Assembly (NCBI GenBank): GCA_021846695.1
Contig: JAJZWN010000012.1
Location: forward strand, 1-32,971
Source: Thermoplasmata archaeon
GTDB lineage: Archaea; Thermoplasmatota; Thermoplasmata; Thermoplasmatales; Thermoplasmataceae
Direction of reading: 5' to 3'
DNA length: 32,971 bases
Within the stretch, counting starts at the first letter, position 1, and the number at the start of each line of letters is the position of its first letter. Shown here in pieces: positions 23,742 to 31,649 of the stretch. The position numbers and the translations under genes were made by a program. Below the pieces are notes generated by a model. It was not told where the DNA came from. It saw only the letters and a program-made list of their open reading frames with translations, and did not search any database.

Positions 23742-24074
23742 ATGACATGGAGAAAGATTCTGGGAATAACGGCTCTGGAGAATTCAGATAATCATGTTTC
23801 CATTAACCCCGGTAATGGAAAGGTTGTGTTTATAACAAAATAAAATGGAAAACTGCAGGGGATAAATGCCATATGTTCCCATCTTAAATGTGGTTTGGGA
23901 AACGTTTTTGATGATGGGACGAGAGTAAGATGCCCATGCCATAATGCTGAGTTCTAACTGGAAACAGGCAAAATGGTAGAACCTCCATTCATAGCACCCC
24001 ATACACCAATGGAAAAATACACTCTTGAAACATATAATCTCAGGGAAGAAGAAAACTTTATTGAAATTGAGTAA
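23742..24074 (+). pseudogene. Rieske [2Fe-2S] protein pseudogene with two in-frame stops
   Basis: One uninterrupted frame of 110 codons from the ATG at 23742 to the TAA at 24072-24074 reads as a small Rieske ferredoxin, except for TAA at codon 34 (23841-23843) and TAA at codon 72 (23955-23957). There is no frameshift. The cluster motif is intact: C45-S-H47, a 16-residue spacer, then C64-P-C-H67, followed by AEF, the second stop, then LETGKMVEPP. Rieske ferredoxins carry electrons for oxygenases or similar enzymes. Because the rest of the frame keeps its family pattern, the damage looks recent, or one or both stops could be sequencing errors. The gene ends 6 bp from the convergent enoyl-CoA hydratase. 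Confidence 0.75.
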
Positions 24075-24079
24075 TAATA

Positions 24080-24826
24080 TTATATTCCTTTCCTTTTTAT
24101 AAAATTATTTATTCTGTCTTTTGTATCTTTTTCTGAAAATAAGATTCCGAATAGGGCAGCCTCATAATCAAGGTCCTTTTTAATCTTGTTTTCTGTGCTA
24201 TTGACTGCACGCTTTGCCAGCATTACTGTATTTTCAGGTTTGTTGTTGATCGTTGTTGCTATCCGGATCGCTTCATCCAACGGATTGGCAGCAATTATAT
24301 CCACCAGGCCAAAATCATATGCCGTAACTGCAGGTATTTTTTCCCCTGTGAGTATCATATACAGAGCCCTGTTTCTTCCTATAACATCAGGAAGTATGGC
24401 GTTGCCCCCGGCACCTGCATTTATTCCCAAGTTTATTTCAGGCTGTCCCAGAAGAGCATCTTTACTACATACCCTTATATCAGTGGAAAGGGAAAGTTCA
24501 AGGCCACCCCCAAGAACGTAACCATTCAAAAATGATATTACAGGCCTTTTAAATTCCCTGAAATACAGGGCTAGACTGTTTAACTTTCTGTGGAAGTCGT
24601 AGGCTTTCATTGTATTCATATCCTTAAACTGCATTATATCTGCACCGGCAGAGAAGTTTTTTCTGCCACCAATCACAATAGATCTACAGTTTTCTTCCAT
24701 ATTTGACAGAGCTTTCATAATTTCATCAACCATTTCAACAGTTACTGTGTTCAAATGCTCTTCCCTGTTGAAATAGATAAAGCCTGTACCGTCTTTTTCC
24801 TCAGTTTCTATGGTTGCATATGACAT
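24080..24826 (-). CDS. enoyl-CoA hydratase/isomerase family protein
   Basis: A 248-residue crotonase-fold enzyme. The oxyanion-hole loop FSAGADI is at 58-64, NGYVLGGGLELSLSTDIR at 101-118 carries Glu110, and LGQPEINLG at 126-134 carries Glu130. These two Glu residues match the catalytic pair of enoyl-CoA hydratase, so hydration of trans-2-enoyl-CoA in fatty or amino acid breakdown is likely. Length is normal for the family. It could work with the acyl-CoA dehydrogenase and synthetase about 6 kb away, but they are separate units. A TATA-like TTTAATAAAAT lies about 24 nt before the ATG on the minus strand. Confidence 0.88.
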   Translation of the reverse strand: MSYATIETEEKDGTGFIYFNREEHLNTVTVEMVDEIMKALSNMEENCRSIVIGGRKNFSAGADIMQFKDMNTMKAYDFHRKLNSLALYFREFKRPVISFLNGYVLGGGLELSLSTDIRVCSKDALLGQPEINLGINAGAGGNAILPDVIGRNRALYMILTGEKIPAVTAYDFGLVDIIAANPLDEAIRIATTINNKPENTVMLAKRAVNSTENKIKKDLDYEAALFGILFSEKDTKDRINNFIKRKGI

Positions 24827-25551
24827 GAATATATATTATAGAGATTTTATTAAAGATATCTAAATTTATTGCAGAATGAATGTTATTTTTCCTATGTAAT
24901 GACTGCACTATATGCTTAATTTAATACTTCTGGCTGTTCGCCCTTTCCTGCATATTGTGTCAGTGAGATGAAATCTAAACAATCATGATATTACGGGAAT
25001 CGTATTGCCGGGTCATCAGGATATAGATTCATTGCCTTGAATATACGGTGAAATATGGAGTGTTTATTCATATCAGTGAATCTTACCCATATAAAGGTAC
25101 GATAAATCTTATAACGAAAAGTAGGACTCTTTTGCTCTTCTATAAATATTAATTATGCCATAATAGTAATGAGACAAAATACTATGGCAATCATTCACGG
25201 ATTGACACACATTAACATGCCTAATTTTCGTGCTTCTGAAGATTAAGTGTTTCTCTGCTTTCATAAATCTCAACAGTCTAATAATGTCCCTTCTCGTAAA
25301 ACGCCAATTACTACATACAACATTTACTCTTTAGAACCCGGTATTTTCAATAAGAAATGATGTAAAAAATAATTATTTGACAGTCATCATATAATTGCCA
25401 TAGACAAAATACACTACATATTATATCGTGATTCTCAGGGAGAGTAATTCCGGAATTAATGTATAATTTAATGAGCATTTATCTGAAACTAAAAACATCT
25501 ATAGCTATTTTATCAGTTGACAATAATTAAATAGGGTTTTCATATGGCAAT
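24827..25551. other. 725-bp stretch without a recognisable gene
   Basis: AT-rich, with stops in all frames at short intervals and no family I can name. It holds two copies of GACAAAATAC (25173-25182 and 25403-25412). The first is followed by ATGGCAAT, and the second is preceded by its inverse ATTGCCAT. The last 30 bases hold the TATA-like AATTAAATA (about 25524-25533) for the zinc ribbon gene. It could be a decayed gene or spacer DNA. Confidence 0.5.
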
Positions 25552-25743
25552 ATGATGGATGATTACAGGACCGTTAAAATATGTCCTCAGTGTGGATCAT
25601 TAAAGATAAACTGGATTGCAGGAGGCATAGCAGGACCCATATATAAATGCGAAGACTGCAATTATGTTGGAGTATTTGTGCTGGAAGTTAAGTTTAAAGA
25701 TCTTGAAAAATTCCAGAAGGAAATAAGGGAAGGAAAAAAATAG
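25552..25743 (+). CDS. small zinc ribbon protein
   Basis: A 63-residue protein with a four-Cys zinc ribbon: CPQCG at 11-15 and CEDC at 33-36, joined by GSLKINWIAGGIAGPIYK, then a short basic-acidic helix. Small ribbons like this bind nucleic acid, serve as protein adaptors or hold metal. Met1 and Met2 are both possible starts; the TATA-like element 24 nt upstream favours the first. It is followed after 9 bp by cbiJ, whose Shine-Dalgarno GGAG lies partly in this gap, so it is the first gene of the cobalamin operon. No cobalamin-specific role is known to me. Confidence 0.8.
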   Translation: MMDDYRTVKICPQCGSLKINWIAGGIAGPIYKCEDCNYVGVFVLEVKFKDLEKFQKEIREGKK

Positions 25744-25752
25744 GAGATTCCA

Positions 25753-26505
25753 ATGATATTGCTTCTTGATGGGACTTCAGATTCCAGGGATCTAGCCTGC
25801 GAACTTATGGCCTCGGGTTATTCCATTATAGCCACAGCTGTTACATACGATGGGGTAAAAAAACTGGAAGATAAAAATATAAGGGCTATTCAGGGAAAAA
25901 TGGACTATAAAACCCTGGTTTCAAAATGCAGAGAACTCTCTATAGATGTTATAATAGACGGGACACACCCCTATGCAGATTCAATACATGAAAACGCCAT
26001 AAAAGCCTCAAAGGAGCTGGGGATACCACTTATCCGTTTTGAAAGGGAGAAAATAAAAATAAATGATAAAAGTATAGTATATGCTGAGAGCTACGAAAAA
26101 GCTGTGGAATTGGCTGGAAACAGTGGAAAGAATATTTTTGTGACAACCGGAATAAGAAATATTGAATATTATAAAACCCTCATAAAGAGCCATGAGGTTT
26201 TCTTCAGAGTCCTTCCTGATCCTGACAGTATTAAATCTCTCCTGGAAATTGGTATCAGTAAAAGTAATATTATTGCAATGGAGGGGAATTTCACCGAAGG
26301 CCTTGACAGGGCTATAATGGAATATTATAATATTGATACGCTTATTACCAAGGACAGTGGTTTCAATGCTAATCCCAAAATCATGGCGGCACTGTCATTA
26401 GGGATAAATACCATTGTTATAGCAAGAAAGGATTATCCTGGAAAAAACATTGGTCACAATTCAACTGAGATAAAAAAGATTTTAAGGGATTACAGGATAA
26501 AATAA
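25753..26505 (+). CDS. cbiJ: cobalt-precorrin-6A reductase
   Basis: Reduces the macrocycle of (cobalt-)precorrin-6A with NAD(P)H in cobalamin ring synthesis. The 250-residue protein shows the CbiJ/CobK start ILLLDGTSDSRDLACEL, with the nucleotide-binding G-T-S-(D/E) loop at 7-10, the signature DGTHPYA at 69-75 followed by AIKASKELGIPLIRFER, NIFVTTGIRN, FRVLPDP, and the C-terminal ITKDSGF and KIMAAL segments. Length is normal. Translation starts 9 bp after the zinc ribbon gene behind a GGAG site, and cbiC follows after 2 bp. Order and spacing indicate one operon with cbiC and cbiD. Confidence 0.92.
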   Translation: MILLLDGTSDSRDLACELMASGYSIIATAVTYDGVKKLEDKNIRAIQGKMDYKTLVSKCRELSIDVIIDGTHPYADSIHENAIKASKELGIPLIRFEREKIKINDKSIVYAESYEKAVELAGNSGKNIFVTTGIRNIEYYKTLIKSHEVFFRVLPDPDSIKSLLEIGISKSNIIAMEGNFTEGLDRAIMEYYNIDTLITKDSGFNANPKIMAALSLGINTIVIARKDYPGKNIGHNSTEIKKILRDYRIK

Positions 26506-26507
26506 AC

Positions 26508-27107
26508 ATGACTGGTACCCTAAACCCTGGAGAGATTTACAGGCAGAGTTTCAGCTTCATAAAAGAAAAGATGGGACTGGACAATTCACTTAAATCCAGC
26601 ATAATAACCCGTGTTGTCCACGCCACCGCCGACTTTGAAATTGGAAAATCCCTTGTCTTCTCTGCTTCCTTTGAGGATGCTTTACATTATATTGAAACCG
26701 GGGTAACAGCAATAACTGATATAAACATGGTACTGTCAGGCATATCAAACTATCCGAATAAAAAATGCTACATAAGAAACGCTGATGTTGTAGCAGAATC
26801 CAGAAATACAGGAATTTCACGGTCGTATATTTCTATGAGAAAAGCATGCCTGGAAAATCCTGAGTCAATATTTATTGTAGGCGATGCACCTACTGCACTG
26901 GACGCTTTGCTTGAATCTGTGGATAAAGGAATATGCTTTCCTGGACTTATTGTAGGTGTCCCCGTTGGATTTGTATCGGCTCTTGAGACGAAATCAAGAT
27001 TATTAGGATTCAATGGTAATTTTATTACTAACCTGAGCAATAAGGGAGGGTCAGCGGTTGCGGCTGCAATATTCAATGCAATGGTAGCGTATTTAAATGT
27101 ACATTGA
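26508..27107 (+). CDS. cbiC: (cobalt-)precorrin-8X methylmutase
   Basis: Moves the methyl group from C-11 to C-12 of precorrin-8 to give hydrogenobyrinate or cobyrinate. The 199-residue sequence has the family order: PGEIYRQSF near the start, IITRVVHATADFE with His38 as the likely catalytic residue, ADVVAESRNTGISRSY, IVGDAPTALDALLE, GLIVGVPVGFVSALETK and LSNKGGSAVAAAIFNA. It is complete, and its stop overlaps the cbiD start by 11 bp. With cbiJ and cbiD it forms part of the cobalt-early (anaerobic-type) route; the other methyltransferases of the route are not in this window. Confidence 0.93.
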   Translation: MTGTLNPGEIYRQSFSFIKEKMGLDNSLKSSIITRVVHATADFEIGKSLVFSASFEDALHYIETGVTAITDINMVLSGISNYPNKKCYIRNADVVAESRNTGISRSYISMRKACLENPESIFIVGDAPTALDALLESVDKGICFPGLIVGVPVGFVSALETKSRLLGFNGNFITNLSNKGGSAVAAAIFNAMVAYLNVH

Positions 27108-28161
27108 AAATCCTGACACAACAAACCTGCGTTACGGCTATACCACCGGGGCATGTGCAACGGCAGCCACAAAGGCAGCTCTTATTATGATGATTAGGGG
27201 AAAAACAGTAAATGAAGTGGAAATAAATCTGCCAGTAAAGAAAACGGCCAGATTTTTGATCGAACACCAGAAAATAGAAAAAAATTACTGTATGGCGGCA
27301 GTAAAAAAAGATGGTGGCGATGATCCCGATGTTACAACAGGGCTGTACATATATTCGCGGGTAGAATACTCCAATGATCCAGGAATAGAAATTGCCGGTG
27401 GTGAGGGCATAGGTACGGTTACGAAGGAGGGGTTGCCAATAAAGCCTGGAAATCCGGCAATAAATCCAGTCCCGCTTAAAATGATAAAATCCACAGTACA
27501 GAATTTACTGGAATCCGAAGGAATTGCAGGAGGAATAAAAATAACAATTTCCGCTCCGGGAGGTGAGGATGTTGCAAAAAAAACATGCAACCCCAAACTT
27601 GGCATTGTAGGTGGCATTTCAATTCTTGGAACCAGGGGCATAGTAATACCATTTTCCGATTCTTCCTGGAAGGCTTCAATAGTACTGGGGATTCGGGTTG
27701 CCTCTAAATTAGGTATCAATTCACTGGTTTTCAGCACAGGCGGCAGGAGCGACACTGCAGTAAAGAAAATATTTCCTGATTTCAGGGAGGAGCAGTTTAT
27801 AGAGATAGGGGATTTTCTTGGTTTTGCTGTAAAAAGGGCTGTGGATGCTGGTATTGAAAAGGTGATTATTGCGGGAATGCCAGGAAAAATATCAAAGCTG
27901 GCGAATGGCAATATGGATTTGCATTCATCTAAAAGTAGCATAAATTTTGATTTTCTTGCCTCCCTGGGAGAATATCTGGGCTATGATCATAATATTGTTT
28001 CAGGAATTCGCCATGCTAACACTGTCCTGGAAGTTATGGAATTGATAAAATATGATACTGCATTCCTTGATTTGCTAAAGGACAAATCCCTGAAAAATAT
28101 AGATAAAATTACAGAAAATAAAATACAGATATCCATTGAGATTATAAAAAATGAATATTGA
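27097..28161 (+). CDS. cbiD: cobalt-precorrin-5B C1-methyltransferase
   Basis: Methylates C-1 of cobalt-precorrin-5B using S-adenosylmethionine. The 354-residue protein has the CbiD start LRYGYTTGACATAATKAA (11-28), the VKKDGGDDPDVTTG block at 69-82, the GIGTVTKEGLPIKPGNPAIN loop, ISAPGGEDVAKKTCNPKLGI and GISILGTRGIV, ISTTG-like FSTGGRSD, and IVSGIRHANTVLE near the end. Presence of CbiD rather than CobF points to the cobalt-early pathway. The ATG lies inside the cbiC 3' end, consistent with coupled translation. It is the last gene of the operon; the minus-strand permease follows convergently after 38 bp. Confidence 0.93.
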   Translation: MYIENPDTTNLRYGYTTGACATAATKAALIMMIRGKTVNEVEINLPVKKTARFLIEHQKIEKNYCMAAVKKDGGDDPDVTTGLYIYSRVEYSNDPGIEIAGGEGIGTVTKEGLPIKPGNPAINPVPLKMIKSTVQNLLESEGIAGGIKITISAPGGEDVAKKTCNPKLGIVGGISILGTRGIVIPFSDSSWKASIVLGIRVASKLGINSLVFSTGGRSDTAVKKIFPDFREEQFIEIGDFLGFAVKRAVDAGIEKVIIAGMPGKISKLANGNMDLHSSKSSINFDFLASLGEYLGYDHNIVSGIRHANTVLEVMELIKYDTAFLDLLKDKSLKNIDKITENKIQISIEIIKNEY

Positions 28162-28199
28162 TAGAAATATAAAAAAATTCCTATTTAAAAAATAAATTT

Positions 28200-29894
28200 T
28201 TAGTATTCAGCCTCAAAATCGACTTCCTTTGTTGGCTCTAACAATGCTTCTGCGGATGTGAGTGGTTCCTTGGGCGCACTGTTCAACCCGATTACAAAGA
28301 ATATTGCTGCGTATATACCCAGAACTACATAATCAAACGGATATGCGATAAGATTTGTTCCGCCTGTAGGTGTTCCTCCCAGATAGGATAATAATATCAT
28401 TCCAACTATATATACAGGTATCCAAGCAGAATTGCGGAGATTCAGTCCCTTGAAATGCTTCTTGTTTGCCTGGTATATGAATATGATGGATCCCGCAAGA
28501 ACGGCTCCAAGGGCATAAAGAGTTGTTGGAAATGTTGCCCAGTAGATAAGAAACGTTGCAACCTCGAATGATACAAACGACCATACCATTGGATGGGGTA
28601 TCTTAAAAGGTCGTTCAACGTTGGGATATAGCCTTCTAAGAACTGGGAGCGATATGGATGCCACTGCAAAATTTGCAACGGCAGCCACAACCACAAAATC
28701 TACAAGTGCATACCACGATGGAAGGGGTAGAAGGAATATTATAGCCAGTATTAGAGCTAATATCAGAGCTAGATAAGGGGCACCATGTTTTGTGGTTTTT
28801 TTCAATGCTGCTGGAAGTGCATCTTCCTCAGAATACCCAAATATAATCCTGCTAGCACCGGTAAGATAAATTCCAAGAGTTCCTCCGGGTGAGAATATGG
28901 CAAAGAGGAAGAATACAACAACCATGCCACCAAGCAGATCCGCCTCGCCTATTGTCATTCCTGGAACTACATTTGCCCTAATTATAGAGGAAAGTGGAGA
29001 TCCAAGACCGGCGACAAAATTCCAGTCTCCTGTCTGGATGCCAAAGCCTGCCCAGCTGACCGTTCCTACTATAACGAAGGCCATGCCGATGTATAAAAGA
29101 GATTGAACAGCCAGTACAGTACCTATAATTTTTGGCATTGTTTTTGCAGGATTTTTAACTTCTCCAGCCATATCGGCTACTTGCCTGTAACCACCAAAGG
29201 CGAATAGAATACCTGATGCAGGTATGGCGATAAACAATCCACCCACAGAAGGCATAAATCCAGCAAATCCACCGGAGCCGCCCGCTCCTGCAAACCCGGA
29301 TGTGAAATTACCCCAGTGCCATATGAACATTGGAAGTATAATTATAAAAGCCACCACAACACCAATCTTTATCCATGTAAGTACTTTGTTGAATTTACCG
29401 AATCTGGCTATTCCTACCATATTAAGGGCAAAGAATCCGAGAAGGAGGAGTATTGAAAGCAATATCCCATAACCTGTAAGTACTCCTGTTGTGGAGTTGT
29501 AAAGGAAGGGAAAATAAAGTGAGGCATATGTGGATACAGCAACAGCTTCTATAGCTGGTATAGTTGCAGCCCATATAAGCAATCCCCAACCTGACATAAA
29601 TCCACCATAGGAACCATAGGAGTAATATGCTACCCTTGCACTGATTCCCGATCTTGGGAACATAGCTGCGTATTCAGCAAATGGAAGTGTAACCAGTACA
29701 ATAAAAATTGCGGCAAGAACCCATGATACTATAACCGCTGGCCCGGCATACGCAGTCCCGCCTGCAGCTGCAAACAGTATACCTGAACCTACAGCACCAC
29801 CGACCCCGAACATAATGGCTTCGTGTGTGCTCATTCCCCGTCTCATTCCAGTTTTGGTACGCTTACCCAAAACTCTATTATCTATTTCTTGCAT
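28200..29894 (-). CDS. APC-family amino acid permease
   Basis: A 564-residue transporter with about 12-14 membrane helices. The first helix carries FGVGGAVGSGILFAAAGG, the G-x-G-(S/A)-G-I-(F/L) motif of the amino acid-polyamine-organocation superfamily that binds the substrate backbone. AGEVKNPAKTMPKIIGTVL is the conserved loop after helix 6, and DALPAALKKTTKHGAPYLAL the loop before helix 9. Substrate unknown; amino acid uptake in symport with protons is expected in an acidophile. The C-terminal tail is polar and acidic. The start at 29894 follows an AT-rich 255-bp region with no other gene. Confidence 0.87.
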   Translation of the reverse strand: MQEIDNRVLGKRTKTGMRRGMSTHEAIMFGVGGAVGSGILFAAAGGTAYAGPAVIVSWVLAAIFIVLVTLPFAEYAAMFPRSGISARVAYYSYGSYGGFMSGWGLLIWAATIPAIEAVAVSTYASLYFPFLYNSTTGVLTGYGILLSILLLLGFFALNMVGIARFGKFNKVLTWIKIGVVVAFIIILPMFIWHWGNFTSGFAGAGGSGGFAGFMPSVGGLFIAIPASGILFAFGGYRQVADMAGEVKNPAKTMPKIIGTVLAVQSLLYIGMAFVIVGTVSWAGFGIQTGDWNFVAGLGSPLSSIIRANVVPGMTIGEADLLGGMVVVFFLFAIFSPGGTLGIYLTGASRIIFGYSEEDALPAALKKTTKHGAPYLALILALILAIIFLLPLPSWYALVDFVVVAAVANFAVASISLPVLRRLYPNVERPFKIPHPMVWSFVSFEVATFLIYWATFPTTLYALGAVLAGSIIFIYQANKKHFKGLNLRNSAWIPVYIVGMILLSYLGGTPTGGTNLIAYPFDYVVLGIYAAIFFVIGLNSAPKEPLTSAEALLEPTKEVDFEAEY

Positions 29895-30152
29895 AAATGA
29901 GGATAATGGAAGGATATATAATATTTTTCCCTAAATTCATGAATAATTATTAAATTTGAAAAAAATAACAATTTTAGTTAGAATTTTATAAAAATATGAT
30001 TAAATATTAAAAACTGTTACAATTTAATATCATATTTTTCTATACAATATCTAATAGTATATTTAACATAGGAACCATGCTTAATTTCTAATGAACACCA
30101 CTTACGGTATTATATATTATAATTTTTATATTGTGAATGGATATCAATAGTG

Positions 30153-30395
30153 ATGACAATATTAAGTCAGGCGGATTATGAGCGATTTACATGGAAACAT
30201 AGAAAAATATTATTTTTATTCGGAATTTCTACTGTAACAGTAAGGATAGCTACAGAATATTCCCCTATGAAACTGGAAATAGTATTAAATGATGCCTTAA
30301 CTATACTGGCTATAGCGGGATTCCTATTTCTGGCAGAACTTTTCATATTGCAAAATTACAAAAAATCAATTGAAAAAATGGAGAAAAACTTATAG
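30153..30395 (+). CDS. small membrane protein of unknown function
   Basis: An 80-residue protein I do not recognise. It starts MTILSQADYERFTWKHRKIL and has a weak hydrophobic stretch near 20-35, a clear membrane helix at about 46-67 and a charged C-terminal tail (QNYKKSIEKMEKNL). The ATG at 30153 is preferred to the GTG three bases upstream because a TATA-like TTTTTATA (about 30123-30130) lies 26 nt before it, giving a leaderless start. It ends 7 bp from the convergent icd stop. Confidence 0.55.
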   Translation: MTILSQADYERFTWKHRKILFLFGISTVTVRIATEYSPMKLEIVLNDALTILAIAGFLFLAELFILQNYKKSIEKMEKNL

Positions 30396-30402
30396 AGGTA
30401 AT

Positions 30403-31581
30403 TTATAAATTCTCTATGATTTCCACAAGGCTGTCTCCGAATTCCTTTGTGCCAAGTGCTGGAACGTCGAAGAATTTTGCCAGGTCCTTTGTAACTTTCT
30501 TACTTTCTATAGCTTCTCCAATGGCTTTTTCTATCACATCATAGGCTTCATGCCAGTTCATATACTTCATCATGAGCTGTGAACCCCTTATCAACCCCAT
30601 GGGATCTGCAACATTTTGCCCGGCATACTTTGGTGCCGTTCCATGGACAGCTTCGAACATTCCACCATCATCGCCAACGTTGGCTCCACCAAGTGTGCCT
30701 ATATTCCCAATAAGTGCGCCTGCTGCATCGGAAATATAATCTCCGTCTATATTGGGTGCTATTATCACTTCATAATTTTCAGGCCTTGTTATTATCTGCT
30801 GGAACATATTGTCCGCTATCATGTCGTTTACCAGGATTTTACTGGAATCATCCCTTGAGGTGTAATCGCCGAACTCATTTTCAAGGGTTTCATATGCCCA
30901 TTCCCTGAATGCCCCCTCTGTATACTTCATTACATTTCCCTTATGCATAATTGTGATCTTCTTTTTATTATTCTCAATTGCAAATTTTGCCGCTGCCCTT
31001 GTGATTCTCTGTGTTTTATATTTACTCATGGGTTTTACTCCTATTCCGGAATCGTCACTAATGTCCACGTTTAATTTGTCCTTGAAAAATTTCCTGATTT
31101 CACCAGCTTCTTTGCTGTCATATTTATATTCAATCCCGGTGTAAAGATCATCGGTATTTTCCCTGAATATAGTTAAATTAACGTTTTCTGGATGTTTAAG
31201 CGGGCTCTCAAGTCCTTTCATGTAGCTGACTGGCCTTATATTGGAATATAAATCAAGCATAAGCCTTATTCTCACATTTATTGATTTAAAGCCAGTTCCG
31301 ATCGGGGTACCCAGCGGAGCCTTAAGAAGTACACGGTACTCTTTTATTGCATCCTGCGATTCCTGTGGGAAGCGGTCGTTTTTCTCTTTTAAGGCTTTAT
31401 CACCCACAAGTATTTCTTTCCATGTTATTTTTTTGTCTTTATAAGCTTTTTTGACTGCAGCATCTAAAACCTTTCTTGTCACATCCATAATTTCAGGACC
31501 TATGCCATCACCGTCTGTATACAGAATGGTCGGATTGTCCGGCACCTTCCATTTTCCATTTTCAAATGTTATTTTTCCCAT
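30403..31581 (-). CDS. icd: isocitrate dehydrogenase, NADP type
   Basis: Oxidatively decarboxylates isocitrate to 2-oxoglutarate in the citric acid cycle. The 392-residue protein shows DGDGIGPE at 23-30, the substrate-binding GTGFKSINVRIRLMLDLYSN segment (95-114; Ser100, Asn102, Arg106), IRPV with Arg116, TIFRENTDDLYTGIE at 137-151, KGNVMKYTEG, NIDGDYISD and the HGTAPKYAG loop at 313-321. Lys318-Tyr319 in that loop are the residues that favour NADP over NAD in bacterial-type enzymes. Length and motifs indicate an intact enzyme. A TATA-like TAATTTATAT lies about 23 nt before the ATG, so the mRNA is probably leaderless. Confidence 0.92.
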   Translation of the reverse strand: MGKITFENGKWKVPDNPTILYTDGDGIGPEIMDVTRKVLDAAVKKAYKDKKITWKEILVGDKALKEKNDRFPQESQDAIKEYRVLLKAPLGTPIGTGFKSINVRIRLMLDLYSNIRPVSYMKGLESPLKHPENVNLTIFRENTDDLYTGIEYKYDSKEAGEIRKFFKDKLNVDISDDSGIGVKPMSKYKTQRITRAAAKFAIENNKKKITIMHKGNVMKYTEGAFREWAYETLENEFGDYTSRDDSSKILVNDMIADNMFQQIITRPENYEVIIAPNIDGDYISDAAGALIGNIGTLGGANVGDDGGMFEAVHGTAPKYAGQNVADPMGLIRGSQLMMKYMNWHEAYDVIEKAIGEAIESKKVTKDLAKFFDVPALGTKEFGDSLVEIIENL

Positions 31582-31649
31582 GAAAACCTATATGTTATTG
31601 GCATATAAATTATTAATATTTCTCTTGGTACAATTTAATGGAATTTTCA

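Noticed and set aside
23841..23957. Recoding of the stops in the Rieske frame (selenocysteine or pyrrolysine)
   Set aside because: Both codons are TAA; selenocysteine uses TGA and pyrrolysine TAG, so recoding is not expected.
27285..27941. Minus-strand open frame of 218 codons opposite cbiD
   Set aside because: It lies wholly within cbiD, which has all family motifs; the peptide is Pro/Ser-rich and unlike any domain, typical of an antisense shadow.
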